Below the pieces are notes generated by a model. It was not told where the DNA came from and searched no databases. It saw only the letters and a program-made list of their open reading frames with translations. A DNA stretch of 64,000 nucleotides from assembly GCF_001428435.1 (NCBI RefSeq), contig NZ_LMSO01000008.1, positions 124,001-188,000 of the forward strand, in the 5' to 3' direction. Of this stretch, positions 1 through 9,310 are shown in pieces (position 1 is the first letter of the stretch; the number at the start of each line of letters is the position of its first letter). A program made the position numbers and the translations under genes. The DNA is from Arthrobacter sp. Soil782 (GTDB lineage Bacteria > Actinomycetota > Actinomycetes > Actinomycetales > Micrococcaceae).

Positions 1-1191
1 GTCGGCATGGGCCTCATGATCGCCGGTCTCGCGGTGTCCGGGAGCGCGCCGGCTTTCTGGATCATGACTGCCGGACGCGCAGTATCGGGCCTTGGCGGCG
101 GCTTCATGATCGTTGCCGTCTACGTGATCATTGCCAAGGCTTATCCGCAGCGGATGCAGCCGGTGGTCTTCGGCTGGCTTGCGGCAGCGTGGGTTGTCCC
201 TTCGCTGATCGGACCGTACGTTGCCGGTGTCCTCGCAGAGCAGGCGAGCTGGCGTTGGGTCTTCCTTGGTGTGGCGCCTGTCATCGTTGCAGCATTCCTC
301 CTGGTCTGGCCGCGGACGGAACGGCTCAAAGCGGCAGGTTCGCCGGAGCCGCTGGACAGGGCTGCACGCAGGAATGCGGGAACTGGAGTACTGCTGGCGG
401 GCGGCGTTTTTGCGGCGCAGTTCGCACTGACGAAAATCGCCTCTGACGGATTCGCCGATCCTGTTGCTGCCTGGCTCCTGGTGATGCTGGGGTTCGCGGG
501 GCTGGCGGCCGCGGCCGTTTCCTTCCCCCGCTTGCTGCCGGCCGGCACGGTCCGGCTGGCACCGGGTCTTCCGAGCGTCATCGCAACCCGCGGGCTGATG
601 ACCGTCGCCTTCTTCGGCGCGGAGGCGTTTGTTCCACTGATGTTGGTGTCCGCTCGAGGCCTCAGCGCCTCCACCGCGGGTCTGGCGTTGAGCGCTGCGG
701 CGATCGGCTGGAGCGCCGGCTCCTTTGTGCAGGCCAAGGTGAGTTTCCGCCGTCAATGGCTGCTCGTGATCGGTGCCTCGCTGCTGTCCGTGTGTATCGG
801 CGGCCTTGCGCTGGCCGTAGCTGCCGAGGTGCCCTTCTGGGTGCTCGTTTTCGTGTGGAGCGCTGCCGGTTTTGCCATGGGACTTACGTTGTCCAGCACA
901 TCGGTGCTTGTCCTGAAGCTCTCTGCACCGCACGAGCAGGGCCGCAACTCGGCGGCTCTGCAGCTCTCCGACCAGCTTGGCGGAGTCGTCGGAACAGCCG
1001 GCGCAGGCGGCCTTTTCGCGCTTCTGAGGGACCCGGAAGCGCCGGGCCAGATACCGGTGTTTGTTGCAATCTGGCTGGCTCTGTGCGTGTTCGCCGTAGT
1101 CGGTATAGTGGCCGGGTTGAGGGCTGCGCGAGGTGAATCGGAGCACCTCCCAGCAACAACCCACACAGGAAAGGTGCCGTCCCAAGAGTGA
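1..1191 (+). CDS. MFS transporter, 5' end outside window
   Basis: Reading frame open from the first base (two codons precede the first visible ATG at 7), so the gene starts upstream and about the first three membrane helices are missing. The remaining 396 codons are strongly hydrophobic and give about nine or ten further helices. The segment IGPYVAGVL, in the helix following a GRAVSGLGGG-type helix, resembles the motif C region of proton-coupled drug exporters of the major facilitator superfamily. The C-terminus is a short hydrophilic tail (about 25 residues). The stop overlaps the helicase start by 4 bases (GTGA at 1188), so the two are probably co-translated. Substrate unknown; a drug/metabolite exporter is inferred from family only. 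Confidence 0.85.
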   Translation, partial: VGMGLMIAGLAVSGSAPAFWIMTAGRAVSGLGGGFMIVAVYVIIAKAYPQRMQPVVFGWLAAAWVVPSLIGPYVAGVLAEQASWRWVFLGVAPVIVAAFLLVWPRTERLKAAGSPEPLDRAARRNAGTGVLLAGGVFAAQFALTKIASDGFADPVAAWLLVMLGFAGLAAAAVSFPRLLPAGTVRLAPGLPSVIATRGLMTVAFFGAEAFVPLMLVSARGLSASTAGLALSAAAIGWSAGSFVQAKVSFRRQWLLVIGASLLSVCIGGLALAVAAEVPFWVLVFVWSAAGFAMGLTLSSTSVLVLKLSAPHEQGRNSAALQLSDQLGGVVGTAGAGGLFALLRDPEAPGQIPVFVAIWLALCVFAVVGIVAGLRAARGESEHLPATTHTGKVPSQE

Positions 1192-2966
1192 GCAATAACG
1201 CACTGTTCGGCGCCGGTCCGGCACTTCCGCCCGCGTACCCGGAACGCGCTGCCTGGGGCACTGCACCCAAGTTGCGGCAGTGGCAGGAAGAGGCGCTCGC
1301 AAAGTACTTCGCCAACTCACCACAGGATTTCCTTGCTGTGGCTACTCCCGGCGCCGGTAAAACCACGTTCGCGCTCCGGGTGGCTACCGAGTTGGTGGAA
1401 CGGCGAATCGTAAACCGAATCGTCGTTGTTGCTCCCACCGACCACCTCAAGCGCCAATGGTCTGACGCCGCCGCCAAGGTTGGCCTGTCGATCGACCCGA
1501 ACTTCCGCAACGCTGACGGCCGGCACGGTGAGGGCTTCATCGGTGTCGCCGTGACCTACGCCCAGGTCGCAAGCAAGCCCATGTTGCACCGGGCCAAGAC
1601 CGAAGCGGCGAAGACGCTGGTCATCCTCGATGAGATTCATCACGGCGGCGATGCACTGTCATGGGGTGACGGTATCCGCGAGGCATTTGAGCCCGCAACG
1701 CGTCGGCTTGCCCTCACGGGAACCCCGTTCCGTTCAGACACAGCGGCCATCCCGTTTGTTGAGTACGCCGAAGATGCCGACGGCATCCGCCGTTCACGGT
1801 CGGACTACACGTATGGGTACGGTGACGCGCTGCGGGACCACGTAGTCCGTCCGGTCATCTTTATGGCCTACTCCGGACAGATGCGCTGGCGGACCAGCGC
1901 GGGAGAAGAAATGGCCGCTTCCCTGGGTGAGGCGGCCGTCACCAAGGACATCACGGCCCAGGCCTGGCGGACGGCCCTGAATCCCAATGGCGAGTGGATC
2001 CCTGCAGTGCTGGCGGCGGCCGACCGGCGCCTCACAGAGGTCCGCCGCGCTGTTCCTGACGCAGGCGGCCTGGTGATCGCCACCGATCACGATGATGCAC
2101 GCGCCTACGCCGGGCAGTTGAAGAAGATCACGGGCGAATCCCCGACGGTTATTCTGTCCGATGATGCCAAGGCGTCCGGAAAGATCGAAGACTTCTCTGC
2201 CGGTGAGACGCGCTGGATGGTCGCTGTCCGCATGGTGTCCGAAGGCGTGGACGTTCCGCGCTTGGCCGTCGGTGTGTATGCCACCTCCACGGCGACGCCC
2301 CTGTTTTTCGCCCAGGCAGTCGGCCGGTATGTCCGTGCCCGACGGCGCGGGGAGACCGCGTCGGTTTTCCTGCCGTCAGTGCCCAACCTCATGGCGCTGG
2401 CAAATCAGCTCGAAGTAGAGCGGGATCACGCGCTGGACCGTCCGGACAACAACGAGGACGGCTTCGCGCCGGAGGAAGCGCTGATGGAGGCTGCCAACCG
2501 TGAGGAGAAAGCCTCCGGTGAGCTTACCAAGCAGAAGTTTGAAGCCCTCGAATCCCAGGCTTCGTTTGACCGGGTGTTGTTCGACGGCGGTGAGTTCGGC
2601 ACCGGCGGCGAGATGGGCAGCGAGGAGGAATTGGACTTCCTCGGCATCCCGGGCCTGCTCGATGCGGACCAGGTGGGCGTCCTGCTGCGGCAGCGCCAAC
2701 AGGAGCAGCAATCACGACGACGGCGCCCCGTTGCCGCGCACGAGCCCGCGGTTCCCGAGGTGATGGACCACCGCCACCTCACAGAGCTGCGCGGTCAGCT
2801 CGCCAAGAATGTCTCGGCGTGGTCCGCACGTTCCGGGATGCCCCACGGGGTGGTGCACTCGGAACTCCGCAAGGCGTGCGGAGGCCCGGCTGTGGCGCAA
2901 GCAAACGAGGAGCAGCTTCAGCGGCGGCTCAAGAAGCTGCAGGACTGGTTCATCGGCCGCACGTGA
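1188..2966 (+). CDS. DEAD/DEAH-box helicase (superfamily 2)
   Basis: 592-residue ATP-dependent nucleic-acid helicase-like protein. Visible motifs in order: Q-like RQWQ at about 30-33, Walker A ATPGAGKTT at 52-60, Walker B/DEAH-type DEIHH at 148-152, motif III-like LTGTPFR near 176-182, and in the second RecA domain VSEGVDVPR followed by QAVGRYVRARR (motifs V and VI, about 347-386). This order is that of SF2 restriction-helicase/RAD25-like enzymes. The last 200 residues are charged and carry no domain I recognise. It starts with GTG inside the stop of the upstream MFS gene; an AGGAAAGG stretch at 1168-1174 could serve as ribosome binding site. Cytosolic. Exact substrate (DNA or RNA) cannot be told. 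Confidence 0.88.
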   Translation: MSNNALFGAGPALPPAYPERAAWGTAPKLRQWQEEALAKYFANSPQDFLAVATPGAGKTTFALRVATELVERRIVNRIVVVAPTDHLKRQWSDAAAKVGLSIDPNFRNADGRHGEGFIGVAVTYAQVASKPMLHRAKTEAAKTLVILDEIHHGGDALSWGDGIREAFEPATRRLALTGTPFRSDTAAIPFVEYAEDADGIRRSRSDYTYGYGDALRDHVVRPVIFMAYSGQMRWRTSAGEEMAASLGEAAVTKDITAQAWRTALNPNGEWIPAVLAAADRRLTEVRRAVPDAGGLVIATDHDDARAYAGQLKKITGESPTVILSDDAKASGKIEDFSAGETRWMVAVRMVSEGVDVPRLAVGVYATSTATPLFFAQAVGRYVRARRRGETASVFLPSVPNLMALANQLEVERDHALDRPDNNEDGFAPEEALMEAANREEKASGELTKQKFEALESQASFDRVLFDGGEFGTGGEMGSEEELDFLGIPGLLDADQVGVLLRQRQQEQQSRRRRPVAAHEPAVPEVMDHRHLTELRGQLAKNVSAWSARSGMPHGVVHSELRKACGGPAVAQANEEQLQRRLKKLQDWFIGRT

Positions 2967-2987
2967 GACGCGCACTGACCGGTTGTA

Positions 2988-3611
2988 TCAGTCGAGAAGC
3001 TCGACCCCGGCGTCCTCAAGCTCCGCAAGAACCTCACTGAGGCGCTCGGCGTGGACCGGCCGTGTGTAATCCACGAGGAGGCGCGTGGTGTACCCCGCCA
3101 CGACAGCATCGAGCGCTGTGGCCCGTACACAGTAGTCCGCGGCCAGACCGGCGACCGCCACTTCGTCGACCTCGTTCTCGCGCAGCCAGTCGTCCAGTGA
3201 GACGGCTTCATCCGCCGCGGCCGGGACGGCTGCATCCATCTTCCGCTCGCCGGTAGGTACCTGGTCTTCCGGTGCCAGGACGCCTTCGAACCCCGAGTAC
3301 GCCGCCTCGTACTGACCCTTGCGGAAGACGGCGTCAAGGCTCTCGGTGTCCAGATCGGGATGGAACTGTGCGCCGGGCTGGTCTGCAACGCAGTGCACAG
3401 GCCATGAGTCCACGAAGTCAGGCTGGTCGGAGAAGTGCGAACCAGGATCGATATGCCAGTCCTGGGTGGCAACGATGTAGTCGTAGTGGAAACTTTGCGC
3501 GTCGATGTAGTCACTGAGTGCCTGGGCCACGCCCGCACCGCCCTCTACGGCAAGCGAGCCGCCCTCACAGAAATCGTTCTGTACGTCGACGATGATCAGT
3601 GCGCGTGTCAT
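2988..3611 (-). CDS. pncA: nicotinamidase (pyrazinamidase family)
   Basis: 207 residues, isochorismatase-like hydrolase that deamidates nicotinamide to nicotinate in the NAD salvage pathway. The catalytic triad of the PncA family is visible: Asp9 in IIVDVQNDF, Lys98 in FRKGQ and Cys161 in LAADYCVRAT. The metal site is also present: D51-W-H53 and H59 (ATQDWHIDPGSHF), with a further His73. Length is normal. It follows pncB with a 4-base overlap (3608-3611), so the two salvage steps are made from one transcript. It converges on the helicase gene with only 21 bases between stops. Confidence 0.95.
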   Translation of the reverse strand: MTRALIIVDVQNDFCEGGSLAVEGGAGVAQALSDYIDAQSFHYDYIVATQDWHIDPGSHFSDQPDFVDSWPVHCVADQPGAQFHPDLDTESLDAVFRKGQYEAAYSGFEGVLAPEDQVPTGERKMDAAVPAAADEAVSLDDWLRENEVDEVAVAGLAADYCVRATALDAVVAGYTTRLLVDYTRPVHAERLSEVLAELEDAGVELLD

Positions 3612-4939
3612 GTGGACTCCTCGTATTCGGTCGGAATGGCAGGCTCACCGCGCTGCAGTCGCATCACGGAGCCGGGCAGCTCCGTCATGGACTGGCGGTG
3701 GCGTTCGACGGCGCGCTGCACGCCCTCCGGTCCTGTCCATCCGGGGAGCACCTCGCCGTCTGCCACGAACTGGTGCAGCAGCGTGCGGTCATTGCCGTCG
3801 TCGTAAGGGTGGCTGCCGATGCCAAGGACTTCTGCGACCGCCCTGCCGGACTCGTTGAGGCGTCGCAGCGCATACTTGCGGCCGCCTACTGACGTTTTGT
3901 TCTTGGCCGCCTTCGCTACGGAGACGAAGGCGCCGTCGTCGTCGGTCCGGCTGACCAGCTTGTACACCATGCCGGCGGTCGGTGCGCCTGAACCGGTGAC
4001 GAGGGACGTGCCCACACCGTAGCTGTCTACGGGAGCGGAGGCGAGCAGCCCGATCGCGTACTCATCAAGGTCCGATGTCACCACAATGCGCGTCTGGTGG
4101 TTCCCCAGGTCATCGAGCAGCTGCCGCACCCAGCGGGCCTGCTCCACGAGATCACCGGAATCCAGGCGCACTGCGCCCAGGTCCGGCCCACCGGCGGCGA
4201 CGGCGTTGCGGACGCCCTGTTCGACGTCGTACGTGTCGACGAGGAGTGACGTGCCCTTTCCGAGGGCAGCCACCTGTGCCGCGAAGGCCTCGGGCTCGGA
4301 GTCATGCAGCAGGGTGAAGGAGTGCGCTGCGGTACCGACGGTACGCAGGCCGTAACGGCGTCCCGCCTCGAGATTGGAGGTGGTGGCGAAACCACCGATG
4401 ATGGCTGCGCGGGCGGCTGCCACCGCGGACTCCTCCTGCGTGCGCCGCGAACCCATCTCAATGCACGGGCGGGACCCGGCTGCTCCGGTCATACGGGATG
4501 CGGCGGAGGCGATGGCGCTGTCATGGTTGAGTACCGAGAGCAGGTAGGTCTCGAGGATGCAGGCCTCAGCGAAAGTACCCTCCACAATGAGGATGGGGGA
4601 GGAGGGGAAGTATGCCTCGCCCTCGGCGTACCCCCAAATGTTCCCAGTGAAGCGGAAATCGGCCAGCCAGGCCAATGTGGTGTCATCGACGACTCCGGCA
4701 GCGCGGAGAGCGTCCAGTTGCTCCTGCCCGAAGCGAAAGTGCGCCAGGCCCTCCAACAGGCGCCCGGTTCCTGCCACGACGCCGTAGCGGCGGCCCTCGG
4801 GCAGCCTCCGGGTGAAGACTTCGAAGACCGATCTGCGATGCGCGGCCCCCGAGTGGAGGGAGGCCTGCAGCATGGTCAGCTCGTAGTGGTCCGTGTAGAG
4901 CGCGGAATTGGGGTGCTGCCAGGTTCGATGTGGGCTCAC
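3608..4939 (-). CDS. pncB: nicotinate phosphoribosyltransferase
   Basis: 443 residues; joins nicotinate to PRPP, coupled to ATP hydrolysis, giving nicotinate mononucleotide. Family landmarks: TDHYELTML near residues 16-24, EVFTRRLPEGR at 40-50, and GTAAHSFTLLHD around 203-213, whose His206 fits the histidine phosphorylated in the family. A C-terminal VDSYGVGTSLV segment (phosphate-binding region) is also present. Start is GTG at 4939 on the minus strand; six bases upstream lies TAGAGT, suggesting a leaderless mRNA. Operon with pncA; divergent from clpS. Confidence 0.95.
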   Translation of the reverse strand: MSPHRTWQHPNSALYTDHYELTMLQASLHSGAAHRRSVFEVFTRRLPEGRRYGVVAGTGRLLEGLAHFRFGQEQLDALRAAGVVDDTTLAWLADFRFTGNIWGYAEGEAYFPSSPILIVEGTFAEACILETYLLSVLNHDSAIASAASRMTGAAGSRPCIEMGSRRTQEESAVAAARAAIIGGFATTSNLEAGRRYGLRTVGTAAHSFTLLHDSEPEAFAAQVAALGKGTSLLVDTYDVEQGVRNAVAAGGPDLGAVRLDSGDLVEQARWVRQLLDDLGNHQTRIVVTSDLDEYAIGLLASAPVDSYGVGTSLVTGSGAPTAGMVYKLVSRTDDDGAFVSVAKAAKNKTSVGGRKYALRRLNESGRAVAEVLGIGSHPYDDGNDRTLLHQFVADGEVLPGWTGPEGVQRAVERHRQSMTELPGSVMRLQRGEPAIPTEYEEST

Positions 4940-4945
4940 AGGAAA

Positions 4946-4951
4946 ACTCTA
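4946..4951 (-). promoter_or_regulatory. -10 element of pncB-pncA, probably leaderless
   Basis: TAGAGT on the minus strand ends exactly six bases before the GTG start of pncB. This places the expected transcription start at or next to the start codon. No convincing -35 is seen. Inferred from geometry that recurs at several genes in this window. Confidence 0.45.
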
Positions 4952-5011
4952 GCCCCGTTTGCGCTCCGGGTGCCTCGAAGAGCGCAGCGCAGGCAGAACC
5001 ATGCGCCAACC

Positions 5012-5017
5012 TACAAT
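5012..5017 (+). promoter_or_regulatory. -10 element of clpS, probably leaderless
   Basis: TACAAT followed by seven bases and the ATG of clpS at 5025. It decides the start: the upstream in-frame ATGs at 5001 and 5016 lie before or inside the -10 box and so would not be transcribed. No clear -35. Confidence 0.5.
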
Positions 5018-5024
5018 GGAGACC

Positions 5025-5330
5025 ATGAGTGTTGGCGTAATTCCCGAAACCCACCAGCTTGAGGAGACGGAAGAAGACCTGACAGCCGGCACCGCCGTTC
5101 CGTGGGTGGTCATCGTGTGGAATGACCCGGTGAACCTGATGAGCTACGTGACGTACGTCTTCCAGACCTACTTTGGTTACAGCGAGGCGAAAGCGCGCAC
5201 GCTCATGCTGGAAGTCCACGAACAGGGCAGATCGGTTGTCTCCACCGGTTCGCGCGAACAGGCGGAGCGTGACACGGTGGCAATGCATTCGTACGGCCTG
5301 TGGGCTACTTTCCAGACAGCGGACGCGTAG
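5025..5330 (+). CDS. clpS: ATP-dependent Clp protease adaptor ClpS
   Basis: 101 residues from the ATG at 5025. ClpS delivers N-degron substrates to the ClpC/ClpA unfoldase. The family core is clear: [16 protein letters not shown] (residues 27-42, lining the pocket for the N-terminal residue), [19 protein letters not shown], and a final [10 protein letters not shown] beta strand. The frame is open further upstream, but the -10 box at 5012-5017 and the family length favour this start. It leads the conserved actinobacterial row clpS-DUF2017-murI-MBL-rph-rdgB; the next gene begins 9 bases after its stop. Confidence 0.95.
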   Translation: MSVGVIPETHQLEETEEDLTAGTAVPWVVIVWNDPVNLMSYVTYVFQTYFGYSEAKARTLMLEVHEQGRSVVSTGSREQAERDTVAMHSYGLWATFQTADA

Positions 5331-5339
5331 GGAGCAGCA

Positions 5340-5906
5340 GTGGCCAGGGCATTTCGCAAAACGCGGCGCGGTATCGCCGGTGAGTTCGAACCGGGGGAGC
5401 TGCGGCTGCTCCGGCGACTGTTCGCGGACGTCGTGCAGCTGCTCGAGACTGAGAAGCGGGAGGACGAGGATCCGCTGGCGGCGCTGATCGGCCTCGACCT
5501 CGAGGCGGTGAAGCCCGAGGACAGCGCGGTGATCCGTCTGCTGCCGGACGCAGTAAGGAACGACGACGACGGCGCGCTGGAATTCCGTCGCCTCACCGAA
5601 CGCTCGCTACGGGAGGAGAAGGTCAGTGCGCTGCGCGGGGCGGCGCTGCTGCTCGAGAACCCGCAGATGGTCCTGAATCCCGACCAGTCGCAGGTGCTGG
5701 CCCGTGCCCTCAATGATGTCCGGCTGGTGCTGGCGGACCGCCTGGAGATCAAGACCGACGAGGATGCAGCCCGGCTGCACGGGATCGCCGACCTTGAGGA
5801 TGCCGAGGATCTTGAGTCCTACCTTGCCCTGGTCTACAACTTCGTCACGTGGGTGCAGGAGGGGCTGATGCAGGCTCTTCTGTCATCGGCAGGGCCCTCC
5901 GATTGA
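5340..5906 (+). CDS. DUF2017 family protein
   Basis: 188 residues, GTG start with GGGAG just upstream (5330-5334). Highly charged, rich in Glu, Arg and Leu, with no signal peptide or membrane segment; probably a helical cytosolic protein. Recognised as the DUF2017 protein that follows clpS in actinobacteria. The near-contiguous arrangement with clpS suggests a link to regulated proteolysis, but this is inference from position; no biochemical role can be read from the sequence. Confidence 0.85.
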   Translation: MARAFRKTRRGIAGEFEPGELRLLRRLFADVVQLLETEKREDEDPLAALIGLDLEAVKPEDSAVIRLLPDAVRNDDDGALEFRRLTERSLREEKVSALRGAALLLENPQMVLNPDQSQVLARALNDVRLVLADRLEIKTDEDAARLHGIADLEDAEDLESYLALVYNFVTWVQEGLMQALLSSAGPSD

Positions 5907-6011
5907 CCGTCCTGGTGAAGGCTCCCGCCTGGAAGCCGAAGCTGCGCTGTGATTAAGGACACGCCTTCCTGCTTAGCCAACTCCGGCGGTGCATCCTATC
6001 CTCAAAGGATC

Positions 6012-6968
6012 ATGAGTTCTGACCCCGCCGACTCCGAGGCTGCCGAACCGGCCGCTCTGAGGTCCACCGAAGCCCCCATCGGCATCTTCGACTCAGGCGT
6101 CGGAGGCCTTACAGTGGCCCGGGCCGTCATCGATCAGCTGCCCCACGAATCGGTGCTTTATGTCGGAGACACCGCGCACGCACCGTACGGTCCGCTTCCC
6201 ATTGCGCAGGTAAGGGCCTACGCACTCGGCGTCATGGACGAACTGGTGGATTCGGGCGTCAAACTGCTCGTCATCGCGTGCAACTCCGCGTCCGCTGCCG
6301 TTTTGCGTGATGCGCGTGAGCGTTACACGGCCCGGTACGGAATTCCCGTCATCGAGGTGATCCAGCCGGCAGTCCGCCGCGCAGTCGCCTCGACGAGGAC
6401 CGGACGGATCGGCGTCATCGGAACCAGCGCAACCGTTGGATCCCGCGCCTATGAGGACACCTTCGCCGCGGCTCCCCACCTCGATATCTTTTCCGCGGCG
6501 TGCCCGGCGTTCGTCGACTATGTGGAGGCGGGCGTCACGGCCGGCTCGGACGTCCTGGAGACGGCCGCCCGTTACCTTCGACCGCTGCAGGAGGCGGACG
6601 TCGACACCCTGGTACTTGGCTGCACCCACTATCCGCTTCTAACAGGCGTGATTTCCTACGTCATGGGTGACTCGGTGACCCTCGTCTCCAGCGCGGAGGA
6701 AACCGCCAAGGACGTCTACCGCGCGCTTGTGTCCCACAATCTCCTGCGCACCGGATCCGGGCAGCCGCGGCACCACTTCGTGGCTACGGGCAACGCAGCC
6801 CGCTTCGAGGAACTGGCGCGGCGCTTCCTTGGACCGGAAGTCTTGAGCGTGGAACATGTCGACCATGTGTCCGCGCAGTATCCGACAGGAAGCATGGCTC
6901 GGATCACGCCGGAAATGATTTCCACGGCCCGGGCGGACGCCGGCGCTGCCGGGAACCGCCGTCCATGA
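6012..6968 (+). CDS. murI: glutamate racemase
   Basis: 318 residues; interconverts L- and D-glutamate for peptidoglycan synthesis. Both catalytic cysteines of the two-base mechanism are visible: Cys90 in VIACNSASA and Cys204 in LGCTHYPLL, together with the N-terminal [11 protein letters not shown] (Asp27). Start chosen at 6012: AAAGGA sits at 6005-6010 just before it and a TATCCT -10-like box at 5997-6002, while an upstream in-frame ATG (5949) would add 21 residues with no family match. About 20 low-complexity residues precede the domain. Its stop overlaps the next start (ATGA, 6965). Confidence 0.95.
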   Translation: MSSDPADSEAAEPAALRSTEAPIGIFDSGVGGLTVARAVIDQLPHESVLYVGDTAHAPYGPLPIAQVRAYALGVMDELVDSGVKLLVIACNSASAAVLRDARERYTARYGIPVIEVIQPAVRRAVASTRTGRIGVIGTSATVGSRAYEDTFAAAPHLDIFSAACPAFVDYVEAGVTAGSDVLETAARYLRPLQEADVDTLVLGCTHYPLLTGVISYVMGDSVTLVSSAEETAKDVYRALVSHNLLRTGSGQPRHHFVATGNAARFEELARRFLGPEVLSVEHVDHVSAQYPTGSMARITPEMISTARADAGAAGNRRP

Positions 6969-7756
6969 AGCTCACCATCGTCGGGTGCAGCGGATCGTTC
7001 CCCGGACCTCACTCGCCTGCCTCCTGTTACCTCGTGACGGTGCAGGAGGAGGGCAAGACCTGGCGGATCCTGCTCGACCTCGGCAACGGATCCATCGGCG
7101 CACTCCAGCGCTATATGGATCTGCGGGATATTGACGCTGTCCTGCTGACCCATCTCCATCCGGACCATTGCATGGACCTGTGCGGTCTGCATGTGGCAGT
7201 GCACTGGGACCCGGCAGGCTGGAACCAGCCGCGTATCCCCGTGTGGGGTCCCGCCGGGACCGCGGACCGGATGGCCACCGCCTACGGGCTGGACCTCGAT
7301 CCGGGCATGCATGATGACTTCGACTTCCACTCCTGGTCGCCGCGCACTCCCGTGCAGGTTGGTCCCTTCACCATTACTCCCTACCCCGTTCTGCACCCGG
7401 TGGATGAGGCGTACGCCCTTCGCATCGAGGTTACGGATCCGGATGCTCAAGGCGGCAAGCGGGTCCTTACCTACTCGGGGGATACAGACGCGTGTGACGG
7501 TCTGGTCGAGGCCGCCGCCGACTCAGGAATTTTCCTGTGCGAAGCAGCCTTCCACGAGGGCAGAGACGATGCCATCCGTGGCGTCCATCTCACTGGGAAA
7601 CGCGCCGGGGAGGTCGCATCCGCTGCCTCATCGCGGCGGCTGCTGCTGACCCACCTACCGGTGTGGAACGATGCCGTACTCACCATGGAAGAGGCACGCA
7701 GCAGTTATCCGGGGGATGTCGCCGTTGCGGTTGCCGGGGTCTCGTACCTGGTCTGA
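6965..7756 (+). CDS. metallo-beta-lactamase-fold hydrolase (Rv1339-like)
   Basis: 263 residues. Metal-binding HLHPDH at 63-68, a later YSGDTD aspartate and a C-terminal LLLTHLPVW histidine give the dinuclear zinc site of the RNase Z/cyclic-phosphodiesterase branch of the MBL fold. No signal peptide. In Mycobacterium tuberculosis the gene in this same position (between murI and rphA) is Rv1339, reported as an atypical cAMP phosphodiesterase; orthology here is inferred from synteny and motif pattern. An RNase Z-like or other phosphodiester hydrolase role is the alternative. Translationally coupled to murI by a 4-base overlap. Confidence 0.85.
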   Translation: MKLTIVGCSGSFPGPHSPASCYLVTVQEEGKTWRILLDLGNGSIGALQRYMDLRDIDAVLLTHLHPDHCMDLCGLHVAVHWDPAGWNQPRIPVWGPAGTADRMATAYGLDLDPGMHDDFDFHSWSPRTPVQVGPFTITPYPVLHPVDEAYALRIEVTDPDAQGGKRVLTYSGDTDACDGLVEAAADSGIFLCEAAFHEGRDDAIRGVHLTGKRAGEVASAASSRRLLLTHLPVWNDAVLTMEEARSSYPGDVAVAVAGVSYLV

Positions 7757-7801
7757 CCGTTTGCGTGCCGGCGCGAATAGTCCGCACCGAACCGGCTCTG
7801 G

Positions 7802-7807
7802 CAGACT
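7802..7807 (+). promoter_or_regulatory. -10-like element of rph, possibly leaderless
   Basis: CAGACT with six bases to the ATG of rph at 7814. It fits the A2/T6 core of the -10 box but lacks the first T; a GGAG at 7808-7811 lies too close (two bases) to act as a normal ribosome binding site. Confidence 0.3.
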
Positions 7808-7813
7808 GGAGCC

Positions 7814-8611
7814 ATGACTTCCCCCTCTTCTTCCGAGCCTGACTCTGCGCCTGTATCGACTTCCGAAAGCAACGGTGTCCGTGCGGATGGACGGACACCT
7901 GACCAGCTGAGGCCCATCAGCATCACGCGGGGCTGGTCCAACCAGGCCGAAGGGTCCGCGCTGATTGAATTCGGGAACACACGGGTGCTGTGTACTGCGT
8001 CGTTGACCACCGGAGTTCCGCGGTGGCTCAAGGGGGAGGGCAAGGGCTGGGTTACGGCCGAATATGCAATGCTTCCCCGGGCGACCAACACCCGCTCCGA
8101 CCGCGAGTCCGTCAAGGGCCGCATCGGCGGCCGGACCCACGAGATCTCCCGCCTGATCGGACGCTCCCTCCGCTCGATCATTGATACGCGGGCCCTTGGG
8201 GAGAACACCATAGTTCTTGACTGCGACGTACTGCAGGCCGACGGCGGCACCCGCACGGCCGCTATCACCGGCGCCTACGTGGCGCTCGCGGAGGCAATCC
8301 GCTACGCCAAGGAACACAAGATGATCCCGCAGTCCTCCCGCCCGCTGACGGACACCGTGGCGGCCGTAAGCGTCGGCATCATCGACGGTGTGCCGATGCT
8401 TGACCTGCCCTACGTCGAAGATGTGCGCGCAGAGACGGACATGAACGTCGTGGTCACCGGAAGCGGAAGCTTTGTCGAGGTTCAAGGCACAGCCGAGGGT
8501 GCACCCTTTGACCGGGCGGAACTGGATGCGCTGCTTGATCTCGCACTGCTGGGCACGTCCCAGCTTGCCCAGATTCAGCGCGAGACGCTGGGGGAGTCCG
8601 CCGGTGTCTGA
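7814..8611 (+). CDS. rph: ribonuclease PH
   Basis: 265 residues; phosphorolytic 3'-5' exoribonuclease that trims tRNA 3' ends. The family core begins at [24 protein letters not shown] (about 34 on) and includes the conserved [30 protein letters not shown] stretch, the phosphate-binding region, and [26 protein letters not shown]. The first 30 residues are Ser/Pro-rich and not part of the fold. The 3' end overlaps rdgB by 8 bases. Confidence 0.95.
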   Translation: MTSPSSSEPDSAPVSTSESNGVRADGRTPDQLRPISITRGWSNQAEGSALIEFGNTRVLCTASLTTGVPRWLKGEGKGWVTAEYAMLPRATNTRSDRESVKGRIGGRTHEISRLIGRSLRSIIDTRALGENTIVLDCDVLQADGGTRTAAITGAYVALAEAIRYAKEHKMIPQSSRPLTDTVAAVSVGIIDGVPMLDLPYVEDVRAETDMNVVVTGSGSFVEVQGTAEGAPFDRAELDALLDLALLGTSQLAQIQRETLGESAGV

Positions 8612-9236
8612 ACATCCTGTCGCTGCGCCGCGACTGGTCCTCGCAACGCGAAACGCGGGCAAGCTGCGTGAACTGCGCTCGCTGCTGCGCGGAAAGGTAC
8701 CGGGGCTCGACGTCGATACCCAGGTGATTGACGCCGTCACCGCCGGCGCACCCGATGTGGTGGAAAGCGGCACAACCTTCGAGGAGAACGCTCTGCTCAA
8801 AGCACGTGCGGTTGCGGAGGCAACGGGCATCCTGGCGATCGCTGACGACTCCGGTCTGGCAGTCGACGTACTCGGCGGTGCTCCCGGCATCTTTTCGGCA
8901 CGGTGGGCCGGCCGCCACGGCGATGACTCCGCAAACCTGAACCTCCTGCTCAGCCAGCTAGCCGACATTCCAGAGGGCCGGCGGCAGGCGCGGTTCGTCT
9001 GCGCGGCGGCTCTTGCACTACCCGGCGGCACTGACGTCGTGAGGCGTGGTGAACTGGAAGGAACGCTTCTGAGTGAGCCGCGGGGCGATGGCGGCTTCGG
9101 ATACGACCCCGCGCTTCAGCCCCTGGGAATGGACCGCAGTTGCGCCGAGCTGGCACCGGAGGAAAAGAATGCCATCAGCCATCGGGGGCAGGCGTTCGAG
9201 GCGCTGTTGCCGTCGATCGTCGAACTCCTGGGGTGA
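8604..9236 (+). CDS. rdgB: RdgB/HAM1 non-canonical purine NTP pyrophosphatase
   Basis: 210 residues from GTG at 8604, which has a GGGGGAG ribosome binding site at 8590-8596 and overlaps the rph stop by 8 bases. Hydrolyses (d)ITP/XTP to the monophosphate, keeping inosine and xanthosine out of DNA and RNA. Family signatures: [16 protein letters not shown] (substrate-binding TxNxxK pattern), [44 protein letters not shown] and the final ISHRGQAF. Cytosolic. Last gene of the clpS-to-rdgB row. Confidence 0.95.
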   Translation: MSEHPVAAPRLVLATRNAGKLRELRSLLRGKVPGLDVDTQVIDAVTAGAPDVVESGTTFEENALLKARAVAEATGILAIADDSGLAVDVLGGAPGIFSARWAGRHGDDSANLNLLLSQLADIPEGRRQARFVCAAALALPGGTDVVRRGELEGTLLSEPRGDGGFGYDPALQPLGMDRSCAELAPEEKNAISHRGQAFEALLPSIVELLG

Positions 9237-9310
9237 CTGGCCGTTCAAAGGCAGCAGCCCGGTTGCCGCTTTCAGTGTGGGCGGCCTGATAGGGCAGACT
9301 TAACCGGGTT

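Noticed and set aside
7655-9031. 458-codon minus-strand frame over rph and rdgB
   Set aside because: Both plus-strand genes are unmistakable by motif; the antisense product is low-complexity Arg/Ala/Gly with no recognisable fold.
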